Positions 9,034-18,464 of a stretch of DNA of 64,000 nt are shown here, piece by piece. The notes beneath the pieces were generated by a model that saw only the letters and a program-made list of their open reading frames with translations, made no database searches and was not told where the DNA came from. A program made the position numbers and the translations under genes. Every line of letters starts with the position of its first letter. Position 1 is the stretch's first letter. The stretch is from Candidatus Pelagisphaera phototrophica (GTDB lineage Bacteria > Verrucomicrobiota > Verrucomicrobiia > Opitutales > Opitutaceae): NCBI RefSeq assembly GCF_014529625.1, contig NZ_CP076039.1, positions 3,658,001-3,722,000 on the forward strand. Direction: 5' to 3'.

Positions 9034-9894
9034 CTAACGCTTCGCACGGACAAACCGAGGCCGACCGCTCCAGTCGTTGATTCCTTCACTCTCACTGTAC
9101 CCATACCGGTTACAGGAATCCAGCAGAGCCGAATGCTGTTCTATTCCAGTTTCGAGCCAGAGCGTTCCCCCTTCTTCAAGGTGTTTAAAGGCTCCTTCAA
9201 TGATAATTAGCAAATCCTCTAAACCTGCGTTATCAGCAACGAGCGCGATCACCGGCTCGAAATCCTTTACCTCGCTTTCCGCATAAGACAGCTCCTCTTT
9301 CGTCAAATACGGGGGGTTCGCGACAATCAAATCGAATAAGTCCGCCTCTCCCAATTTCTCAAACCAGTCTGACTGGACAAACTCGACTCTGTTCTGAAGT
9401 CCGCAATGTAAGGCGTTATCCTTCGCCAGATCGATAGCTTTGATGCTTTCATCAATCGCAACCACCTGTGAACGCGGGAAGTGCATCGCCAAAGCAAGCG
9501 CAATCGCCCCTGAGCCTGTACCCAAATCCAGTATACGCACTTCTTCATCGATCTCTGATCCAAGATCAATGATTTGTTCAACCAATTGCTCTGTTTCCGG
9601 TCTCGGGATCAGTGCTCTGTGATCGCATTTAATCGTTAGATTGAGAAACGGAGTTTGACCAATAATGTACTGCAACGGTTCACGCTTTCCTCTTCGGGCA
9701 ACATATTCCCTCATCTTCCCGAGTTCCGGCTCCTGCAAAGGCCGATCAAACTGCAGGTAGAGTTGCATTCGGCCCATTCCCAACACGTGGGCGATGAGCC
9801 ACTCCGCATTTAATCGCGGGTTCTCTACTTGCTTACGTTCGAGAAAGTCCGCACTTTTTCGAACTACATCCAAAACTGTAAGTGCCTTACCCAC
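9034..9894 (-). CDS. prmC: Peptide chain release factor N5-glutamine methyltransferase
   Basis: A 286-residue class I methyltransferase that methylates the Gln of the GGQ motif in release factors. The S-adenosylmethionine loop DLGTGSGA is at 123-130 and the catalytic NPPY at 193-196, followed by LTKEE. The N-terminal helical release-factor-binding domain is complete (LNAEWLIAHVLG, REPLQYIIG). The start is a GTG at 9894; no better ATG lies nearby and the resulting N-terminus matches the family. It lies 16 bases after prfA, its substrate, on the same strand. Confidence 0.96.
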   Translation of the reverse strand: MGKALTVLDVVRKSADFLERKQVENPRLNAEWLIAHVLGMGRMQLYLQFDRPLQEPELGKMREYVARRGKREPLQYIIGQTPFLNLTIKCDHRALIPRPETEQLVEQIIDLGSEIDEEVRILDLGTGSGAIALALAMHFPRSQVVAIDESIKAIDLAKDNALHCGLQNRVEFVQSDWFEKLGEADLFDLIVANPPYLTKEELSYAESEVKDFEPVIALVADNAGLEDLLIIIEGAFKHLEEGGTLWLETGIEQHSALLDSCNRYGYSESEGINDWSGRPRFVRAKR

Positions 9895-9910
9895 GGGTTT
9901 TCTACAATTT

Positions 9911-11008
9911 CTAAACCTGAGATTGACCGCTCATTAGACTCTCGATTTTCAGTTTCTGATCTTCCTTCTGAAGCGCTTCAATCACTTCGTCGAGCTCGCC
10001 CTCCATCACCTGATTCAAGCTGTGGATGGTGAGTCCAATTCGATGATCAGTCAGTCGGCTTTGAGGAAAGTTGTAGGTTCGAATTCGCTCGCTTCTGTCT
10101 CCAGTGCCCACTTGCTTTTTGCGATTTTCGGCGTACTTGGCTCTTTCTTCGTCCTCCTTCGCCTGAAGCAATCGAGACCGCAAAACCGTCATCGCCTTCG
10201 CCTTATTCTTAATCTGCGAACGTTCGTCAGAACAAAGCACGATAATCCCGGTCGGTTTGTGAAGGATTTGTACGGCAGAATCGGTCGTATTGACGCCTTG
10301 CCCACCTGGACCGCTGGCTCGGGTAACGGTTATCTCCAGCTCTTGAGTATCAATTTGAATATCCACTTCCTCGGCTTCGGGAAGCACGGCGACTGTTACA
10401 GTGGAAGTGTGTATGCGCCCTTGAGACTCTGTTTCAGGCACCCGCTGAACGCGATGAACTCCACTCTCAAACTTCATTTGCTTGTAAGCTTCCTCCCCTC
10501 GAATGAGAAAGGAAACTTCCTTGAATCCACTGATGCCACTTTCGCTCGAACCGAGCTGTTCGATCGACCAGCCACGACGTTCCGCCAATCTAGTATACAT
10601 TCGGTAAAGGCTTCCCGCAAACAAGGACGCTTCGTCACCTCCCGCTCCCGCACGAATTTCAACGATCGTATTCCGCGAATCAGAATCATCAGGGGGTATC
10701 ATGGAAACGAGGATCTTGCTTTCTAAACTCGCTACTTGCTCCTCCAACTCAGGAAGCTCTTCCAAGGCAAGCTCCTTGAGCTCTTCATCTCCATTGGGAT
10801 CTTCCAGCAGCCCTTTGTGCTCCACTAAGGCAGCCTTGGCCGATTCCAGAGCAGCATGGTCCTCGAGTAGCTGACGCAATTTTATTTGCTCTCTAGATAG
10901 TGCTGCCGAACGGCGGGTATCATTGAAAAAGTCAGGCTGATTCATAAACCCGTCGATTTCTTCAACGCGTTTTTGAAATGTGGAAATATCTGGAAGCTCG
11001 ATCGCCAT
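9911..11008 (-). CDS. prfA: Peptide chain release factor 1
   Basis: A 365-residue RF1, which releases peptides at UAA and UAG. The catalytic GGQ is at 235-237 (SGPGGQGVN). The stop-codon tripeptide is PET at 191-193, the PxT pattern of RF1 rather than the SPF of RF2. The domain 1 coiled coil and EIRAGAGGDEASLFA are complete. The start at the ATG at 11008 gives a normal length. It forms a two-gene operon with prmC, a classical pairing. Confidence 0.97.
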   Translation of the reverse strand: MAIELPDISTFQKRVEEIDGFMNQPDFFNDTRRSAALSREQIKLRQLLEDHAALESAKAALVEHKGLLEDPNGDEELKELALEELPELEEQVASLESKILVSMIPPDDSDSRNTIVEIRAGAGGDEASLFAGSLYRMYTRLAERRGWSIEQLGSSESGISGFKEVSFLIRGEEAYKQMKFESGVHRVQRVPETESQGRIHTSTVTVAVLPEAEEVDIQIDTQELEITVTRASGPGGQGVNTTDSAVQILHKPTGIIVLCSDERSQIKNKAKAMTVLRSRLLQAKEDEERAKYAENRKKQVGTGDRSERIRTYNFPQSRLTDHRIGLTIHSLNQVMEGELDEVIEALQKEDQKLKIESLMSGQSQV

Positions 11009-11194
11009 AGGAAAGGAAGCAGCAATGCCGACTCGATCTTAAAACTGCAAATCTCAATTTAACGAAGATGCAGGAAGAGATAAGACAACCACTGAAAAAT
11101 CGATAGGTTCGTTTCTCCTCTTAGTCCAACGTGATTACTTCGCTCTCATCGAAATTGGCAATTGCAGTCGCAACCTTAAGGCGTTTTTTTTCCT

Positions 11195-12214
11195 ATGGCA
11201 CAAGGACTATTCACCCAAAACAGAATAGCCCTCATCTGGGATTTCGACAAAACGCTGATACCCGGCTACATGCAGCAGCCTATTTTCGAGCGATATCAAA
11301 TCGACGAAGATCGCTTTTGGAAGGAAACCAACGCCATGGCGGAACGCTACAAGGAGCGCGGTTATCACGTGTCAGGCGAGAGCGTATACCTTAATCACAT
11401 CCTCACTCACGTTCGCAACGGCCAGATGAAAGGCCTCAACAACGAACTGCTCCGAACCCTAGGGGCTGAAATCGAGTTTTACAAGGGGCTGCCGAAATTC
11501 TTCAGCGAGTTGAGAGCGGAAGCGCGCTCCAAACCTGAATACGAAAAGCACGAAATCGAAATCGAGCACTACATTGTCAGTACGGGCTTGGCAGAGATGA
11601 TTCGCGGCAGCGAAATAGCCCCCTACATCGACGGGATTTGGGGATCGGAGTTCATCGAGAAACCCCTTTTGCCAGGTTTTCTCTCCCAAGACGAACTAGC
11701 GATGGAGACTGACAAGGAAATCAGCCAAATCGGCATGATGATCGACAATACGACCAAGACTCGGGCCCTGTTCGAGATCAACAAGGGCTCTAACAAAGAC
11801 GGCGCGATCGACGTGAACGCTAAACTGGCCCACGAAGACCGTCGCATTCCTTTTCAAAACATGATTTACATCGCCGATGGGCCAAGCGACGTACCGAGCT
11901 TCTCCGTCGTTCGCAAATTTGGAGGAAAGGCTTACGCCGTCTATAAACCGAGCAACGAGGCCGAGTTCGCCCAGAACGACCTCCTTTTGCAAACAAATCG
12001 CATTCATGCCTACGGTCCGGCACGGTATTCCGAGGATTCCAATACTTCTATGTGGCTTCGTTTACACGTTCAGAAAATCTGCGACCGAATCGTCGCCGAT
12101 CGGGAAGCGAATTTCGCTAAACGTATCGCAGAGCCCCCGAGGCATCTAAAGGACGAGGTCGAGACTCCCGAAGCCGAAGCGGATATTGCGGAGCAGGATT
12201 CGCTAGAGATCTGA
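11195..12214 (+). CDS. HAD superfamily hydrolase, unknown substrate
   Basis: A 339-residue cytoplasmic protein with HAD motif I DFDKTL near residue 16, a predicted nucleophile Asp, and a late acidic motif ADGPSDVPSF that fits motif IV (aspartates binding Mg). The middle section, about 100 residues around LRTLGAEIEFYKGLPKFFSEL, is a helical cap. This resembles the uncharacterised phosphoserine phosphatase-like branch of the superfamily. Stands alone: prfA is divergent, and the downstream ABC operon starts 200 bases later. The C-terminal 25 residues are acidic and likely disordered. The true substrate cannot be read from sequence. Confidence 0.85.
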   Translation: MAQGLFTQNRIALIWDFDKTLIPGYMQQPIFERYQIDEDRFWKETNAMAERYKERGYHVSGESVYLNHILTHVRNGQMKGLNNELLRTLGAEIEFYKGLPKFFSELRAEARSKPEYEKHEIEIEHYIVSTGLAEMIRGSEIAPYIDGIWGSEFIEKPLLPGFLSQDELAMETDKEISQIGMMIDNTTKTRALFEINKGSNKDGAIDVNAKLAHEDRRIPFQNMIYIADGPSDVPSFSVVRKFGGKAYAVYKPSNEAEFAQNDLLLQTNRIHAYGPARYSEDSNTSMWLRLHVQKICDRIVADREANFAKRIAEPPRHLKDEVETPEAEADIAEQDSLEI

Positions 12215-12239
12215 AGTTCAGCCATTGAGCTTTAGCCGT

Positions 12240-12260
12240 CTAGAATCATTCGAATTCTAG
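12240..12260 (+). repeat. Inverted repeat after the HAD gene
   Basis: CTAGAAT (12240-12246) is repeated inverted as ATTCTAG (12254-12260) around a 7-base loop, 26 bases after the stop codon. No T-tract follows, so it may be an mRNA 3' hairpin or a weak terminator rather than a classical intrinsic terminator. Confidence 0.35.
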
Positions 12261-12413
12261 TAGAACTTCCAACGAAATACTTGAAATCTCTCGATTCGTT
12301 CGCTAGACGCATCGCCCTCAAGATCAAAAAATCTAAAAACCCTGATTCAACCCGGAACTTGAGCCGGTAAAACAAATCTATTCTCACCCTAAACTTAAAA
12401 AACTGATCCTCTA

Positions 12414-13142
12414 ATGGTAATTGTAGATAATATAGTCAAAGACTATGGCGACTTACGAGCCGTCGACGGCGTGTCCTTCGAGGTCAAGAAAGGCGATATT
12501 CTAGGCTTTCTTGGACCTAACGGAGCAGGCAAGTCTACCACGATGAAAATGATAGCAGGCTACCTTTCACCGACTGCTGGGACCGCCTCAGTAGCGGGAT
12601 TCGACGTGCAGAAAAATCCGATGGAAGCGAAAAGACGCATCGGATATTTGCCAGAAAGCAGCCCTGCCTACCCAGAGATGACGGTTGTCGAGTTCCTGAC
12701 CTATGTCGCGGAAACCAGAGGCTATCGCACGAAGGACAAAATTCACGACCGCCTAGCCGACGTCATCGTAAAGTGCCACCTGCAAACTGTACAAAATCAG
12801 GCTATTGAAACGCTTTCCAAGGGATACCGTCAAAGAGTCGGTGTCGCCCAAGCCATCCTGCACGATCCACCGGTTCTCATACTCGACGAACCTACCGATG
12901 GTCTCGATCCAAACCAAAAGCACGAGGTGAGGAACTTGATAAAGGCAATGGCTGAGGAAAAAGCTATCATCCTATCTACTCATATTCTCGAGGAAGTCGA
13001 AGCGATCTGCAATCGCATCATCGTCATCGACCAAGGAAAAGTACGCGTGAACGAAACTCCTGAGGAATTCAAAACACGACTACCCGGATCTTCCATCGAC
13101 GAAATTTTCCGTGAAATCACCAACAGTAAGGCATACGCATGA
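12414..13142 (+). CDS. ABC transporter ATP-binding protein (GldA-like)
   Basis: A 242-residue ABC-2-type ATPase. Walker A GPNGAGKS is at 34-41, the signature variant LSKGYRQRVGVAQA and Walker B VLILDEPTDGLDP follow, and the H-loop His is in LSTHILEEVE. The closest familiar relatives are GldA of the Bacteroidota gliding/secretion-associated ABC system and NosF/CcmA-type ATPases. It overlaps the permease gene by four bases (ATGA), showing coupling. The four-gene order (ATPase, permease, GldG-like, DUF4340) is a recurring module outside gliding bacteria; its cargo is not established. Confidence 0.93.
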   Translation: MVIVDNIVKDYGDLRAVDGVSFEVKKGDILGFLGPNGAGKSTTMKMIAGYLSPTAGTASVAGFDVQKNPMEAKRRIGYLPESSPAYPEMTVVEFLTYVAETRGYRTKDKIHDRLADVIVKCHLQTVQNQAIETLSKGYRQRVGVAQAILHDPPVLILDEPTDGLDPNQKHEVRNLIKAMAEEKAIILSTHILEEVEAICNRIIVIDQGKVRVNETPEEFKTRLPGSSIDEIFREITNSKAYA

Positions 13143-13858
13143 ACCAGATTGCTCCTATATTTAAGAAAGAGTTCTTCGGCTATTTCCGTTCACCCGTCGG
13201 CTACGTGATTCTGGCCGTTTTCCATATCGTCCTAATTGGGCTAGCCATTTTCGCCGGCTACTATGAAAGCAACCAGGCAAGTCTAGACACCATCTGGACC
13301 TTCCTTCCCTGGACCTTCCTCATTTTCATTCCTGCCACAGGAATGCGGCTTTGGTCCGAAGAGAAAAGGTCGGGCAGTATCGAGCTTCTCTTTACACTCC
13401 CAATCCCAACCGTCAGCGCTGTCCTCGGAAAGTTTCTCGCAGCCTGGGCGTTCATCGGGATCGCTCTGGCACTGACCTTTTCCCTGGCCCTGACCACCAG
13501 CTACCTTGGCAATCCGGATTGGGGAATCATCTTCTCCGGCTATTTCGGATCCGTTCTCATGGCCGCTGCCTATCTGTCTATTAGCTCAGTTTGCTCGGCT
13601 TTGACAAAAAACCAAGTGATCGCCTTTGTCATCAGCGTATTGATTTGCGTGCTGGTCACACTCTTCGGTTCGCAAATCTTGCTAACGATCTTCGAGAATA
13701 TTGCTTCCCCTGGGCTCCTAGACTTCCTAGGCAACTTCAGTTTTCTCAATCACTTTCAGACGATGACTCGTGGACTCATTGAACTAAGCGCCGTATCGTT
13801 CTTCATTGTCCTGACCATCGCCTTCCTGGGCATCAATATAATCGTTTTGGAAAATTAG
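13139..13858 (+). CDS. ABC-2 type permease (GldF-like)
   Basis: A 239-residue integral membrane protein with six hydrophobic segments (roughly residues 20-42, 57-75, 100-125, 135-158, 165-185, 215-236). The N-terminal IFKKEFFGYFRSPVGYVI and the middle RLWSEEKRSGSIELLFTLPI are typical of ABC-2 permeases of the GldF group. It is the partner of the upstream ATPase (4-base overlap) and is followed after 18 bases by the GldG-like gene. Substrate unknown. Confidence 0.9.
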   Translation: MNQIAPIFKKEFFGYFRSPVGYVILAVFHIVLIGLAIFAGYYESNQASLDTIWTFLPWTFLIFIPATGMRLWSEEKRSGSIELLFTLPIPTVSAVLGKFLAAWAFIGIALALTFSLALTTSYLGNPDWGIIFSGYFGSVLMAAAYLSISSVCSALTKNQVIAFVISVLICVLVTLFGSQILLTIFENIASPGLLDFLGNFSFLNHFQTMTRGLIELSAVSFFIVLTIAFLGINIIVLEN

Positions 13859-13876
13859 AAACGGGGATACACTGAC

Positions 13877-15745
13877 ATGAAAACGAGTACAAAAATTCAC
13901 GCCGCCATTCTCATCCTCGTAAATTTTCTCCTGCTACACTACGTCCTTTCATCCATACCACTAAGGATTGATATGACAGCGGGAAATTCTTTTACGCTCT
14001 CGGACAGTGCCAAATCGCTGCTCTCCAAAGTCGAAGAACCGGTTCGGTTCGACTTTTACCGGACCCGATCAGTCGAGGGGCTTTCACCTCAAATCAAGAT
14101 GCACATCCAGAACTTTGGAGATCGCGTAGAACAGATGCTCCTTCAGTTCGAGCGGGCCGCCAATGGAAAGGTCATTTTAGATCGGATCGACCCTGAACCC
14201 GATACGCCTGCGGAGGAAAACGCGATCGCCGCAGGTGTCCATGGCCAAAGCCTGCCAAATGGAGACACCATTTTCCTTGGATTGGTGATCAGCCAGGGGG
14301 ATTCCGAACACGTGATTCCCTTCTTCGATTGGAATAAAGAAGGCTCTATTGAATACGACATCGCAAAAGCGGTCCATGAAGCGCAGCAGTTGTCCAAGCC
14401 AAAATTGGGCTTGATCAGCACGCTGCCGCTGAAGGCACCTCCGATGCCGATGATGCCCGGACAACCGCCACAAGAGGACCAATACATCATCAGCGAGCTC
14501 GAGAGCTCGTTCAATGTTGAGGTTATCGAGCCTACAGCTTCGGAATTGCCACAAGACCTAGATATGCTGATGGTGGTCCATCCCATCGGGCTTCCGGAAA
14601 CGCTTCTCTTTGACATCGACCAGTTCACGCTGTCAGGAAAGCCTATGTTCTTAGCAGTCGATCCCTCATCGCTCTTTTTCAGAAGCCAACAGCAACAGAA
14701 TCAGATGATGATGGGTCGCCCCAATCCGAATACTTCGAGCGATTTCCAACCGTTCTTCTCTACTTGGGGTATCAGCTACTCCGCTAGTGAAGCGCTCGCC
14801 GATCCTGACATCGCATATACTCAACAGAATACCATGCAGCCAGCCTGGCTCATTTTTCGCGAAGACAACGTAGCCGAAGACTTCCTTCCGGCCGCTGAGC
14901 TCAATGCTGTCTTGCTTCTCGAAGCGGGGAGCCTCGGCTTGGACGAAAGCTCTAAGCTCACTATCGAGCCGATTTTGCAGACAACTGAAAGTGCCGGCAG
15001 CGTCGCCGGGATGATGCTTCAGTTTGCCCAGCAAGGAGCGCTCTTGAATCAGTTGGAAGCCTCTAACGAAAAACAGACTGTAGCCGGATTGCTCAGCGGA
15101 GAGTTTACGACGGCGTTTCCCAATGGAAAGCCCTCCGATCCGAGTGCTTCGCCAGAAAGTGGAGAAACCACAGGGGGATCCGATCAACTCTACACGGGAG
15201 AAGGCAATGTATTCATAATTACTGACACCGACTGGCTACTCGACCAGTTTTCCATCCAGCGTCAAAACTTCCTCGGCATGATGACCATTCAGCCAATCAA
15301 TGACAACTTGACCATGGGTACAAACGTCATCGAGTTCCTTGGCGGAAGTCAGGATCTGATTGGCATCCGCAGCAAAGGAGAAGAGGCCAGATCGTTCGAC
15401 CGCGTCCAAGCGATGGAAGTTGAAGCTCAGAAACAATATCAAATCAAGCTTCAGGAAGTTGAGGAAAAGATCTCCGAAATGAATCAGGAGATACAGCAAC
15501 TAGTAACCCAACAACAGGGCACAGGATTAATCGTTGCGGGCCCAGAGCTTACAAACGCCTTGCAGGAGCTTCGGGAAAACGAAGCGAACATGAGAGCAGA
15601 AAGACGTGTCATTCGGCGTGAACTACGAAAAGACATCGACGCCCTCAAGTGGAAGCTAGTATCCTTGAATATCGGATACTCGCCCATTGGTCTCGTCATA
15701 TTCGGTTTTATTTTCTACCGCATGCGTAAACAAAAAGCACGCTAA
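13877..15745 (+). CDS. GldG-like ABC transporter auxiliary protein
   Basis: A 622-residue protein anchored by a transmembrane helix at each end (about 10-30 and 595-615), with a large extracytoplasmic part. The N-terminal region (RIDMTAGNSFTLSDSAKSLL, then VRFDFYRTRS) is the hallmark of the GldG / intraflagellar-transport-like family. The middle contains low-complexity Met/Pro/Gln stretches (about 190-205 and 270-285), and a helical Glu/Gln-rich coiled coil precedes the last helix (about 520-590). Together with the ATPase and permease it probably forms an envelope complex. Function unproven outside Bacteroidota gliding. Confidence 0.85.
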   Translation: MKTSTKIHAAILILVNFLLLHYVLSSIPLRIDMTAGNSFTLSDSAKSLLSKVEEPVRFDFYRTRSVEGLSPQIKMHIQNFGDRVEQMLLQFERAANGKVILDRIDPEPDTPAEENAIAAGVHGQSLPNGDTIFLGLVISQGDSEHVIPFFDWNKEGSIEYDIAKAVHEAQQLSKPKLGLISTLPLKAPPMPMMPGQPPQEDQYIISELESSFNVEVIEPTASELPQDLDMLMVVHPIGLPETLLFDIDQFTLSGKPMFLAVDPSSLFFRSQQQQNQMMMGRPNPNTSSDFQPFFSTWGISYSASEALADPDIAYTQQNTMQPAWLIFREDNVAEDFLPAAELNAVLLLEAGSLGLDESSKLTIEPILQTTESAGSVAGMMLQFAQQGALLNQLEASNEKQTVAGLLSGEFTTAFPNGKPSDPSASPESGETTGGSDQLYTGEGNVFIITDTDWLLDQFSIQRQNFLGMMTIQPINDNLTMGTNVIEFLGGSQDLIGIRSKGEEARSFDRVQAMEVEAQKQYQIKLQEVEEKISEMNQEIQQLVTQQQGTGLIVAGPELTNALQELRENEANMRAERRVIRRELRKDIDALKWKLVSLNIGYSPIGLVIFGFIFYRMRKQKAR

Positions 15746-15753
15746 GACTTACA

Positions 15754-16869
15754 ATGAATATAAAGCATTTATACATCAGCGCTGGAGTCCTTGCTGTCCT
15801 TGCAATCATCACCAGCATTTTAACTCGCACTAGCAGTGCCCCCTTGCTCGACGAACGCGTGGGCTCTAATGTAGTCGACCCCGCGAATCTTCGCGACACC
15901 GCAAAAATCGTTGTCGAAACCGATGGCGAGAAGATCACGCTTGTCAATGACGAGGAAAAAAAGGCCTGGGTACTGGAAGAGAAACACAGTCTTCCCACCA
16001 GTTATAATCGTATCTCACAACTAGCCCGGAATGTTTCCGAAGCGAAGCTTCAAAGACTTGTGAGTGAAAACCCGGATAGGATCGCTACCTTAGGCTTTGA
16101 GGGAGGTGACCGCATTCAGTTCATCGACAAACTCGATAACGATATCGTTGCCTTCGGGCTCGGCAAGGAGACCGAAAACGGACGCCAGTTCCTCCGCTTC
16201 AATGGCGAGGAAAAGGCATTTCTAGTGAATACGACCTTCTACATTGACTCCAATCTCGACTCTTGGCTGGAGAAAAAACTGGTTACCTTCGAAGCGAGCG
16301 ACGTGACAGCGATCACCGCTACAATGCAAAACGGAGACAAGCTTTCGGCAACTCGCGACAATGCCGACTCGGACTGGACCACAGATGACTCGCTTCCGGA
16401 AAAGAAAATCCTGAACCAGAGCTCTGTTGGACAAATAGCGTCGAAATTTGCCGGGCTCAGCTTCACCGCCACCGCAGACAAAGATGGACCCAACGTAGTC
16501 GCTGCTCGTGAGAACAGCCATCAATTCGATCTCCAACTGAACAACGGCAAAAGCTATCAGTTTAAAATCGGACGCCAACCGGAAGTGAAGATAGAGAAGG
16601 AAGTCGAAAAGGAAGACGAGAACGGGGAGAAGACTACGGAAATGGAAGAAGAGGTGGTGACACCAGAAGGCCCGGTCTACTTCTTTATTTCACCCAGTGA
16701 TGCAAGCGATCCAGTTAACGAATACATGAGCCGATCTGCATTCGAAGTGAGTTCTTACCAATTCACCAGTCTGCCAGAATCTTTGGATGCCCTGATCTCT
16801 GACGCCCCTGAACCGGTTGAAGAGACGCCCGCCCCCTTAGTGGTTCCTCGTGCCGAGGAATCGCCCTAA
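15754..16869 (+). CDS. DUF4340 domain-containing protein
   Basis: A 371-residue protein with one N-terminal transmembrane segment (about 5-24) and an extracytoplasmic region built of repeated beta-rich DUF4340 units (for example EKKAWVLEEKHSLPTSYNRISQLARNV around 70-95). A charged Glu/Lys insertion lies near 275-300 and a Pro/Glu-rich tail ends the protein. It begins eight bases after the GldG-like gene and ends the operon. In many genomes DUF4340 genes directly follow GldG-like genes, so a shared complex is likely; the molecular role is unknown. Confidence 0.85.
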   Translation: MNIKHLYISAGVLAVLAIITSILTRTSSAPLLDERVGSNVVDPANLRDTAKIVVETDGEKITLVNDEEKKAWVLEEKHSLPTSYNRISQLARNVSEAKLQRLVSENPDRIATLGFEGGDRIQFIDKLDNDIVAFGLGKETENGRQFLRFNGEEKAFLVNTTFYIDSNLDSWLEKKLVTFEASDVTAITATMQNGDKLSATRDNADSDWTTDDSLPEKKILNQSSVGQIASKFAGLSFTATADKDGPNVVAARENSHQFDLQLNNGKSYQFKIGRQPEVKIEKEVEKEDENGEKTTEMEEEVVTPEGPVYFFISPSDASDPVNEYMSRSAFEVSSYQFTSLPESLDALISDAPEPVEETPAPLVVPRAEESP

Positions 16870-16896
16870 GCCGGGTTTAAAACCAATTAATTTGCC

Positions 16897-16930
16897 AAGG
16901 CCGGTCCTCACCAGAGAGTCGGCCTTTTAT
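16897..16930 (+). terminator. Intrinsic terminator ending the ABC operon
   Basis: AAGGCCG (16897-16903) pairs with CGGCCTT (16920-16926) around a 16-base loop, followed by a short T-rich run (to 16930). It lies 27 bases after the DUF4340 stop codon. Confidence 0.8.
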
Positions 16931-17293
16931 TGTATTGTGCCCATTGACACCTCGATTTCCTAATCCTCGATGAGCTGCTTCTTTAGCCCCAAGACATCTG
17001 TTTGCAATTCCTTAGCCAAAGCCTTGCGATCACTTCGAGCGAGCCTTACAGAGTAAGCTGATGTCGGCTAAGGAGGAATAAATTCCTTAACCCGGGAATT
17101 CCGAGTTGATTCACTTTGGAAGGTCGATATGGGTACAAGAGAAACGCTAAAATGCGATCTTTAAACGAAAAAATTTACAACGATACCCAACTGTCTATCT
17201 AGTCGAAAACGCCGACCTGAAATATTGCCCATTCGTGCCGCAAATTTCGCAACCACCTAGGCTAAAGAGAGCTTAGATGCTGAATCGCGGAAA
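16931..17293. other. Intergenic stretch, no supported gene
   Basis: No convincing gene. On the minus strand about 30 codons ending at a TAG at 16962-16960 read like a protein tail (LAKELQTDVLGLKKQLIED) but are preceded by a stop, so this is at best a relic. Nothing else seen. Confidence 0.5.
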
Positions 17294-18067
17294 CTAAAAC
17301 TGCATTTCTTTCGCCTTCTCGAATGCTTCCATGGCTTCCGGCAAATAAGAGTGGAGCGCATCCAACCGCTCTTGGGAAGACGGGTGAGTCGAGTTCCAAG
17401 GCGTACCTCCGCCGCCGCCCGGACTCATCTCAGCCATTTTTTCCATAACCTTGATCGCCGCATTGGGATTATAACCCGCGCGAGCCATATACATAATTCC
17501 GATTTGGTCCGCTTCGGATTCTTTTGCCCGGTCCCATGCAGCAAGTTGACCCGTCAAGGAGGGGTCTAACACTAGTCCGCTCAGTCCTCCCGAAAAAATC
17601 GATGAGACGCCTGAACCGGCTTTCATTATCCCAGCCTGAGACATCCGTTCGTGCGTATGACGCGCGGTCACATGGGCGATTTCATGAGCAATCACCGACG
17701 CCAGTTCGTCTTCGGACTGGACCATGCCGAACAGACCCGAAAATACTCCGACCTTACCGCCTGGCATCGCGAAAGCGTTAATCTGGCCTGGAACGTCAAA
17801 GACAATGAACTCCCACTCCGCTAGTGGCATGTCCCAGAACACTTGCTGTGAAATCCGTTCAGAAACGTTCAGCAACCAATCGTTCATGCGCGGATCGTTC
17901 GACTTCGGATACTGCGCTTTCATTTGTTCAAACGCCACCTTGGTCATCTTCACCACCTCGGTATCCGACATGAGGTTGATTTGACGGCGCCCCGTCACTG
18001 GCACAGTGCTGCAGCTTGAAAAGGTTATGGCTACTAGCGACGCGATCGCTATCATTCGCAGTTTCAT
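17294..18067 (-). CDS. M48 family metalloprotease, lipoprotein
   Basis: A 257-residue zinc protease. The ATG at 18067 gives a lipoprotein signal peptide with the lipid-attachment Cys at 19 (TFSSC). The zinc site HEIAH is at 128-132 and the third ligand Glu is about 185 in ESEADQIG. The TGRRQINLMSD segment after the Cys is typical of the periplasmic M48C group (YcaL/LoiP/BepA-like), which degrades or matures outer-membrane proteins. There is no TPR domain, so it resembles LoiP/YcaL more than BepA. An upstream in-frame ATG at 18079 is possible. Stands alone, facing the DUF4340 operon. Confidence 0.92.
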   Translation of the reverse strand: MKLRMIAIASLVAITFSSCSTVPVTGRRQINLMSDTEVVKMTKVAFEQMKAQYPKSNDPRMNDWLLNVSERISQQVFWDMPLAEWEFIVFDVPGQINAFAMPGGKVGVFSGLFGMVQSEDELASVIAHEIAHVTARHTHERMSQAGIMKAGSGVSSIFSGGLSGLVLDPSLTGQLAAWDRAKESEADQIGIMYMARAGYNPNAAIKVMEKMAEMSPGGGGGTPWNSTHPSSQERLDALHSYLPEAMEAFEKAKEMQF

Positions 18068-18464
18068 TATCGAGTCCATAGATTGTTCAATCACGCCTTA
18101 TAGTACGGACGAAGCTCACTTTCGGATTAACTAACTTACCTTTCGACCCGTCAACCGCAATAGGGATCCAAGGAGACCAATCTCGGTCTAATTCAATAAA
18201 ATTTAAATCGTTTCCCTGTTATAAATCCCTGCGAAGCGAACCAAACGTAAAATTCGAAAAACTCCGTTTATCAAAAATGGGGCTCAAAGCGAATGCAGCG
18301 TAAAAATAGATGAATCCAAACACCCCGTAAAATCGTAACTTTACCCTGGGAGGCTTTGCAATTAAGCCTTCCCAGCTGCAATATTTGAACGTAGAGTACT
18401 CTTGAGGTAGATTGACCTGTATCAAAGCCGTTCACGCGATCAGTAAAAGGAGAAGAAAATCAGT
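18068..18464. other. Intergenic stretch, probably holds divergent promoters
   Basis: Separates the divergent M48 protease gene and the TPR/PEGA protein gene. I see no conserved coding sequence or RNA structure. The only clear element is AAGGAG about 12 bases before the ATG at 18465. Confidence 0.5.

Noticed and set aside
16960-17050. Short minus-strand frame reading like a helical protein tail
   Set aside because: Only about 30 codons, preceded by a stop and with no start or ribosome site. Noted as a possible relic but not called.
18219-18425. 68-codon minus-strand frame upstream of the TPR/PEGA gene
   Set aside because: No ribosome site, no recognisable family, and AT-rich composition typical of an intergenic region.
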